Shown one piece after another: positions 61,281-64,000 of a stretch of 64,000 bases of DNA. Under the pieces are notes generated by a model that was not told where the DNA came from, did not search any database, and saw only the letters and a program-made list of their open reading frames with translations. Location of the stretch: NCBI GenBank assembly GCA_015231175.1, contig JADGBZ010000005.1, forward strand, positions 1-64,000. The letters are read 5' to 3'. Numbering within the stretch: the first letter of the stretch is position 1; every line of letters begins with the position of its first letter. The stretch is from Magnetococcales bacterium. Its GTDB lineage: Bacteria; Pseudomonadota; Magnetococcia; Magnetococcales; DC0425bin3. The translations under genes were made by a program, and so were the position numbers.

Positions 61281-61316
61281 GTAACCGTTCAGCACCCTTG
61301 ATCCCGATGCGTTGCC
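61281..61316 (+). repeat. Possible remnant of a MITE end
   Basis: GTAACCGTTCAGCACCC at 61281-61297 matches the outer end of MITE copy 2 (GCAACCACTCAGCACCC in that element's orientation) at 14 of 17 positions. A GCGTTGC near 61310 may represent the other end. No element core is present, so this may be a deletion remnant or chance. Confidence 0.35.
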
Positions 61317-61331
61317 GGAGCGCGACACCCC

Positions 61332-62486
61332 ATGGCCATGATCATCTCCGGAAAGGTATTGCCTCCGCCAGGTGATCCGGCGCCTGTCAGCCGCAACAGT
61401 GCAGCCCAGCTCCCCGTGCTGGCGCCTGGTGAGGTTTTGGAGGGGCGCGTCAGCCAGGTCAAAGGGGGGAGTGAAGGGGTCTTTCGCTTTCCGGACGGCA
61501 GTGGATTTGCCTTCTCCGGTGGTCAGGGTCTGACCGAGGGGGAGATCGTTCGCCTGGAGGTGGTGCGCCTGTTGCCGGAAATGGCCATGCGCATGATCGG
61601 CAGCGAGTCACGGGTGGCGGCCAATCTGGCGGACAATCTCCAGCAAAGTCTGATACGTGTGCCGGATTTGTTTGCGCGCCTGATGGCCGTCATGTCGGGG
61701 CAGGAGCAGGAAAAAGGGGGAAGCCTGCTCAACGCAACCCGGGGACAACCCCTGTTTCTCTCTTTGCAATCAGCGACATCGACAGGGGGTCGGGCGGGAG
61801 ATCTGGCCGGCGTTTTGCGTGATGCCCTGCCCAATCTTTCCGCTGACGCCCTGTTGCGGGGAGACACTTCTGCGTTGACCCGCCTGTTGGAAGGGGCCTC
61901 CCGGGAGGAGGTGAGTGCAGCCGTGCGGGCTCTGCGTGCTGCCACCGATGCCTTGCGTTTGGCAGCCGGAACCACAACGGCGGCCCAAAATCCCGCTGGC
62001 GGCAGCGAGAACACATCGCTACCCACTGCCTTGCACCGTTTGGGTGATCTCCTGTCCATGCAAAATATTTTGCCGCATGTGGTGCCGTCAGCCGCAGACA
62101 GCATGTTTCTGGGTTATCGGGTGTTTTGGCTGAACGAGGGGGGGCTGGGCGAGGCTATTTGGCGACGAGAGAAAGAGAAACAAAAACGGCCAGGCCAGAA
62201 GGGACGCACGCTCCACTCGGTTTTCCTCTCCTTGAACTTGACACGTTTGGGGGCCGTCCAGTCCCGCGTTGTTTCGGGTGAGGGCCTCCTGGGGATCGAA
62301 GTTGCCGCAGAGGAAGAGGCAACGGTCGTCTCTTTGCGTTCACAGATTGCCGAGTTGCGCTCCGCCATCCAGAATGCCGGTTTACCTTTGAATTATCTGA
62401 ATCTTTCCTATAAAACCAACTCCGAGATGCGCCTCAGTCGTCAGGAGGCCGTCGGACTGGGAGGTGGCTTCTCTACAAACGTATGA
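61332..62486 (+). CDS. FliK-like flagellar hook-length control protein
   Basis: 384 residues. An N-terminal Pro-rich segment is followed by a small OB-like/beta region (VLEGRVSQVKGGSEGVFRF), a long helical and low-complexity middle, and a C-terminal domain (LNLTRLGAVQSRVVSG, SLRSQIAELRSAIQNAGLP) resembling the conserved C-terminus of FliK. FliK-type proteins measure hook length and switch export specificity through FlhB. The next gene encodes an FlhB-C-terminus-like protein, which supports this call. Middle-region identity could not be assigned. Confidence 0.72.
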   Translation: MAMIISGKVLPPPGDPAPVSRNSAAQLPVLAPGEVLEGRVSQVKGGSEGVFRFPDGSGFAFSGGQGLTEGEIVRLEVVRLLPEMAMRMIGSESRVAANLADNLQQSLIRVPDLFARLMAVMSGQEQEKGGSLLNATRGQPLFLSLQSATSTGGRAGDLAGVLRDALPNLSADALLRGDTSALTRLLEGASREEVSAAVRALRAATDALRLAAGTTTAAQNPAGGSENTSLPTALHRLGDLLSMQNILPHVVPSAADSMFLGYRVFWLNEGGLGEAIWRREKEKQKRPGQKGRTLHSVFLSLNLTRLGAVQSRVVSGEGLLGIEVAAEEEATVVSLRSQIAELRSAIQNAGLPLNYLNLSYKTNSEMRLSRQEAVGLGGGFSTNV

Positions 62487-62531
62487 AAAGGGTGACTGTT
62501 TGTTCACCACCAGACGCGGATTTTTGGACGC

Positions 62532-62828
62532 ATGCAAGAGGACGACAGCAACACCCAACACCCCCCCAGACAGGCCGTGGCTTTGCGTTATCAGAAGAGC
62601 CAGGATCCTGCGCCGCGCGTGACCGCCTCCGGCAAGGGGCGTATCGCCGAAGTCATCATGGAACGCGCCAGGGAAGCTGGAGTTCCGCTTATGGAAGATC
62701 CCGATCTGGTGGGGCTGCTCGGCAAAGTCTCCCTGGGGGAGTCCGTTCCCAGGGAACTTTACAAGGCGGTGGCTGAAGTGTTGGCCTATGTTTACCGGGT
62801 CAACAAAGGGGTGCATGCCAAAAAGTAG
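62532..62828 (+). CDS. FlhB C-terminal-domain-like protein (FhlB type)
   Basis: 98 residues: AVALRYQKSQDPAPRVTASG, then IMERAREAGVPLMEDPDLVGLLGKVSLGESVP and ELYKAVAEVLAYVYRV. This is the cytosolic C-terminal part of FlhB/YscU without the membrane domain or the NPTH autocleavage site. Such stand-alone proteins (FhlB/FlhX type) can substitute for the cleaved FlhB fragment in export gating. It follows the FliK-like gene closely (45 bp). Confidence 0.88.
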   Translation: MQEDDSNTQHPPRQAVALRYQKSQDPAPRVTASGKGRIAEVIMERAREAGVPLMEDPDLVGLLGKVSLGESVPRELYKAVAEVLAYVYRVNKGVHAKK

Positions 62829-62858
62829 GGGTGGCAAAACAACGCCTGGTGGCCTGTA

Positions 62859-62990
62859 GGGCAATCGCATTTGACATGGACCCACCCAAGGCCATGATCG
62901 CTTTTTGGAATTGGGGTCCAGGGGGCTGGCTTCCTGGTGGGTCAAGGGCAGAGCCCTTGCGGGGTCCGGGGAGCGCCCCGTTATGAAACG
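62859..62990 (+). repeat. Dispersed intergenic repeat related to the MITE core and to the 50.9-kb region
   Basis: The first ~50 bp (62859-62908) match 50963-51014 in reverse complement. The following block (GGGGTCCAGGGGGCTGGCTT, then GGGAGCGCCCC) resembles the core of the 147-bp elements, but no terminal inverted repeats were identified. Boundaries are approximate. It fills the spacer after the FlhB-like gene, between it and the convergent CheX-like gene. Confidence 0.6.
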
Positions 62991-63107
62991 ACGCGATTTG
63001 ATTGACCATCTTGAGAAATTTGGCTGCGAGTGACCCAAACTTTTCTTGCGATGGTACTGACTTGCAAGGTTGCCAAACAGTTATGGACAGGCTGTCACAC
63101 CCTGCCT

Positions 63108-63662
63108 TCAGACAAAAAAGCACTCCACAAAAAACGGCCCGTCCGCAATGCGGAAATAGGTTTTAACCGAGGAGAAGTTGACCTTGACCGCCATGCTGTA
63201 TTGATCGCCAAAAACGACGATGGGAGGGGTCAGGGCAATCTCTCCCAAGGCGTCGGCCAGGCGGGACTGCAAGCCACCGGCCACCAGATTGGTCAACTCG
63301 CCGAAAGCGTCCTGCGATATTTCAGTCGACATGGTCTCCATGGGCTCACCAGAAAAGGAGCTGCTCATGGCCAGGGCGACGTGCATGGGTGCGGAGAGAT
63401 GAATCCCCCCATCCAGGGCGCCGCTCAGGCGCACGACACCGGTTACATCCGCCCGTGGCGGCGTATAGGGTTCGAAGGCGGGCTTGCGGAACGTGGGCCC
63501 TGATTGAACCTCCAGGGAGAGGAAAGCCAGAAAAAATTCATGCACCGCTTCCTGGATGGCCCGGGCCAATTGGTCGTGCACCTGAAGACCTATGGAACAA
63601 ATGAAGCCAAAAGGAACCAACCACACCGAAGCCGGCTCGCCCTCCTTGCCAGGTCGAGCCAA
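63108..63662 (-). CDS. CheX-like chemotaxis phosphatase-family protein
   Basis: 184 residues from TTG 63662; GTG starts at 63626 and 63581 are also possible and the true start is unresolved. The CheX/CheC fold is suggested by LSGALDGGIHLSAPMHVALAM, the phosphatase-type motif AFGELTNLVAGGLQSRL (Glu and Asn) and FGDQYSMAVKV near the C-terminus. CheX dephosphorylates CheY-P. It lies between the flagellar cluster and glgB. Confidence 0.72.
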   Translation of the reverse strand: MARPGKEGEPASVWLVPFGFICSIGLQVHDQLARAIQEAVHEFFLAFLSLEVQSGPTFRKPAFEPYTPPRADVTGVVRLSGALDGGIHLSAPMHVALAMSSSFSGEPMETMSTEISQDAFGELTNLVAGGLQSRLADALGEIALTPPIVVFGDQYSMAVKVNFSSVKTYFRIADGPFFVECFFV

Positions 63663-63699
63663 CTTCGGTGATGGTTGACTTGTTCAGACGGACGGTTGG

Positions 63700-64000
63700 T
63701 TATGCACCTTCGTCGCGAACCAGAACCAGCCCTCCCAGAGGTGGAACGGTGATGCGGACGGAACACGGCTTGCCATGGAACGGAATCTCTTCCGCCGTGG
63801 CGATGCCCATGTTGCCCACGCTGCCACCGCAATATTCGGCTGCGTCGCTGTTGAGTCGTTCGCGGTAGACGCCCATCTTGGGGACGCCGATGCGATAGTC
63901 ATGCCGGGGAACGGGTGTAAAGTTGCAGATGACAATGGCTTCTTCGTTGTTCAGGCCACGCCGCAACCAGGAGATGACGCTCTGGTCATGGTCATGGCAG
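63700..64000 (-). CDS. glgB: 1,4-alpha-glucan branching enzyme GlgB, C-terminal end (cut by window edge)
   Basis: About 99 C-terminal codons are present, running in from the right edge. The motifs DQSVISWLRRGLNN, VICNFTPVPRHDYRIGVP and YRERLNSDAAEYCGGSVGN are characteristic of the GlgB C-terminal beta-sandwich that follows the glycosidase barrel. The enzyme forms alpha-1,6 branches in glycogen. The catalytic domain lies outside the window. Confidence 0.9.
   Translation of the reverse strand, partial: CHDHDQSVISWLRRGLNNEEAIVICNFTPVPRHDYRIGVPKMGVYRERLNSDAAEYCGGSVGNMGIATAEEIPFHGKPCSVRITVPPLGGLVLVRDEGA

Overview
The window looks like the chromosome of a motile, flagellated Gram-negative bacterium, most likely a proteobacterium. 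It is moderately GC-rich and gene-dense, with many overlapping start/stop codons. It carries a flagellar flhA-flhF-flhG-fliA block, several hybrid histidine kinases, c-di-GMP and cAMP signalling proteins, a two-domain bacteriohemerythrin, a class II aldolase of Calvin-cycle type and a TAXI-type binding protein. A Magnetococcales-like or other deep-branching proteobacterial host would fit, but this is inference; there is no rRNA or other taxonomic marker.

Layout. 1-9884: a predicted peptide-synthesis/tagging locus built from Anbu (ancestral proteasome-like peptidase), two transglutaminase-like proteins, a fused circularly permuted ATP-grasp/alpha-E protein and a second, split copy of that pair. 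10147-16015: a carboxymuconolactone-decarboxylase/Rieske fusion, a KdpE/short-KdpD two-component pair without kdpFABC, a tandem bacteriohemerythrin and an EAL protein. 16141-19734: class II fructose-bisphosphate aldolase, a TPR/caspase-like secreted protein whose catalytic His appears to be Phe, and a secreted formylglycine-generating-enzyme homologue. 19857-27226: a six-gene hydrogenase-4/complex-I-like operon (hyfB, C, E, F, G, I order). Its large subunit keeps only one cysteine of each NiFe-binding pair, so it is an Ehr-type (energy-converting hydrogenase-related) complex rather than a hydrogenase. 27442-31546: moaC-moaA, a TAXI binding protein, a Bcp peroxiredoxin and an EamA transporter. 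31575-35937: a large PAS hybrid kinase translationally coupled to a REC/HD-GYP c-di-GMP phosphodiesterase. 36052-37582: a dead IS1595-type transposase gene and a host-gene fragment. 37655-50297: a B12-binding radical SAM protein, a polytopic membrane protein, a heme/2Fe-2S-type adenylate cyclase, gamma-carbonic anhydrase, a SPOR protein, mutS, cysC, a DUF465 protein and rnhA. 51133-62828: two coupled hybrid kinases, then flhA, flhF, flhG, fliA, a DUF2802-like protein, a FliK-like protein and an FlhB-C-terminus-like protein. 63108-64000: a CheX-like protein and the 3' end of glgB.

Two kinds of non-coding structure run through the window. The first is a family of about 147-bp MITE-like intergenic elements near 27.2, 30.5, 36.1 and 50.9 kb, with a possibly related copy at 62.9 kb. 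The 36.1 kb copy has perfect 11-bp terminal inverted repeats and an 8-bp target duplication, and it sits inside the transposase gene; removing it restores the N-terminal reading frame. The second is four tandem duplications of 47-66 bp between 17.2 and 39.3 kb, three at gene ends or junctions and one inside the transposase pseudogene. They differ in divergence (about 91 % identity to identical), which suggests repeated slippage events of different ages.

No tRNA, rRNA, CRISPR array or prophage was seen, and no convincing intrinsic terminator could be assigned by eye.
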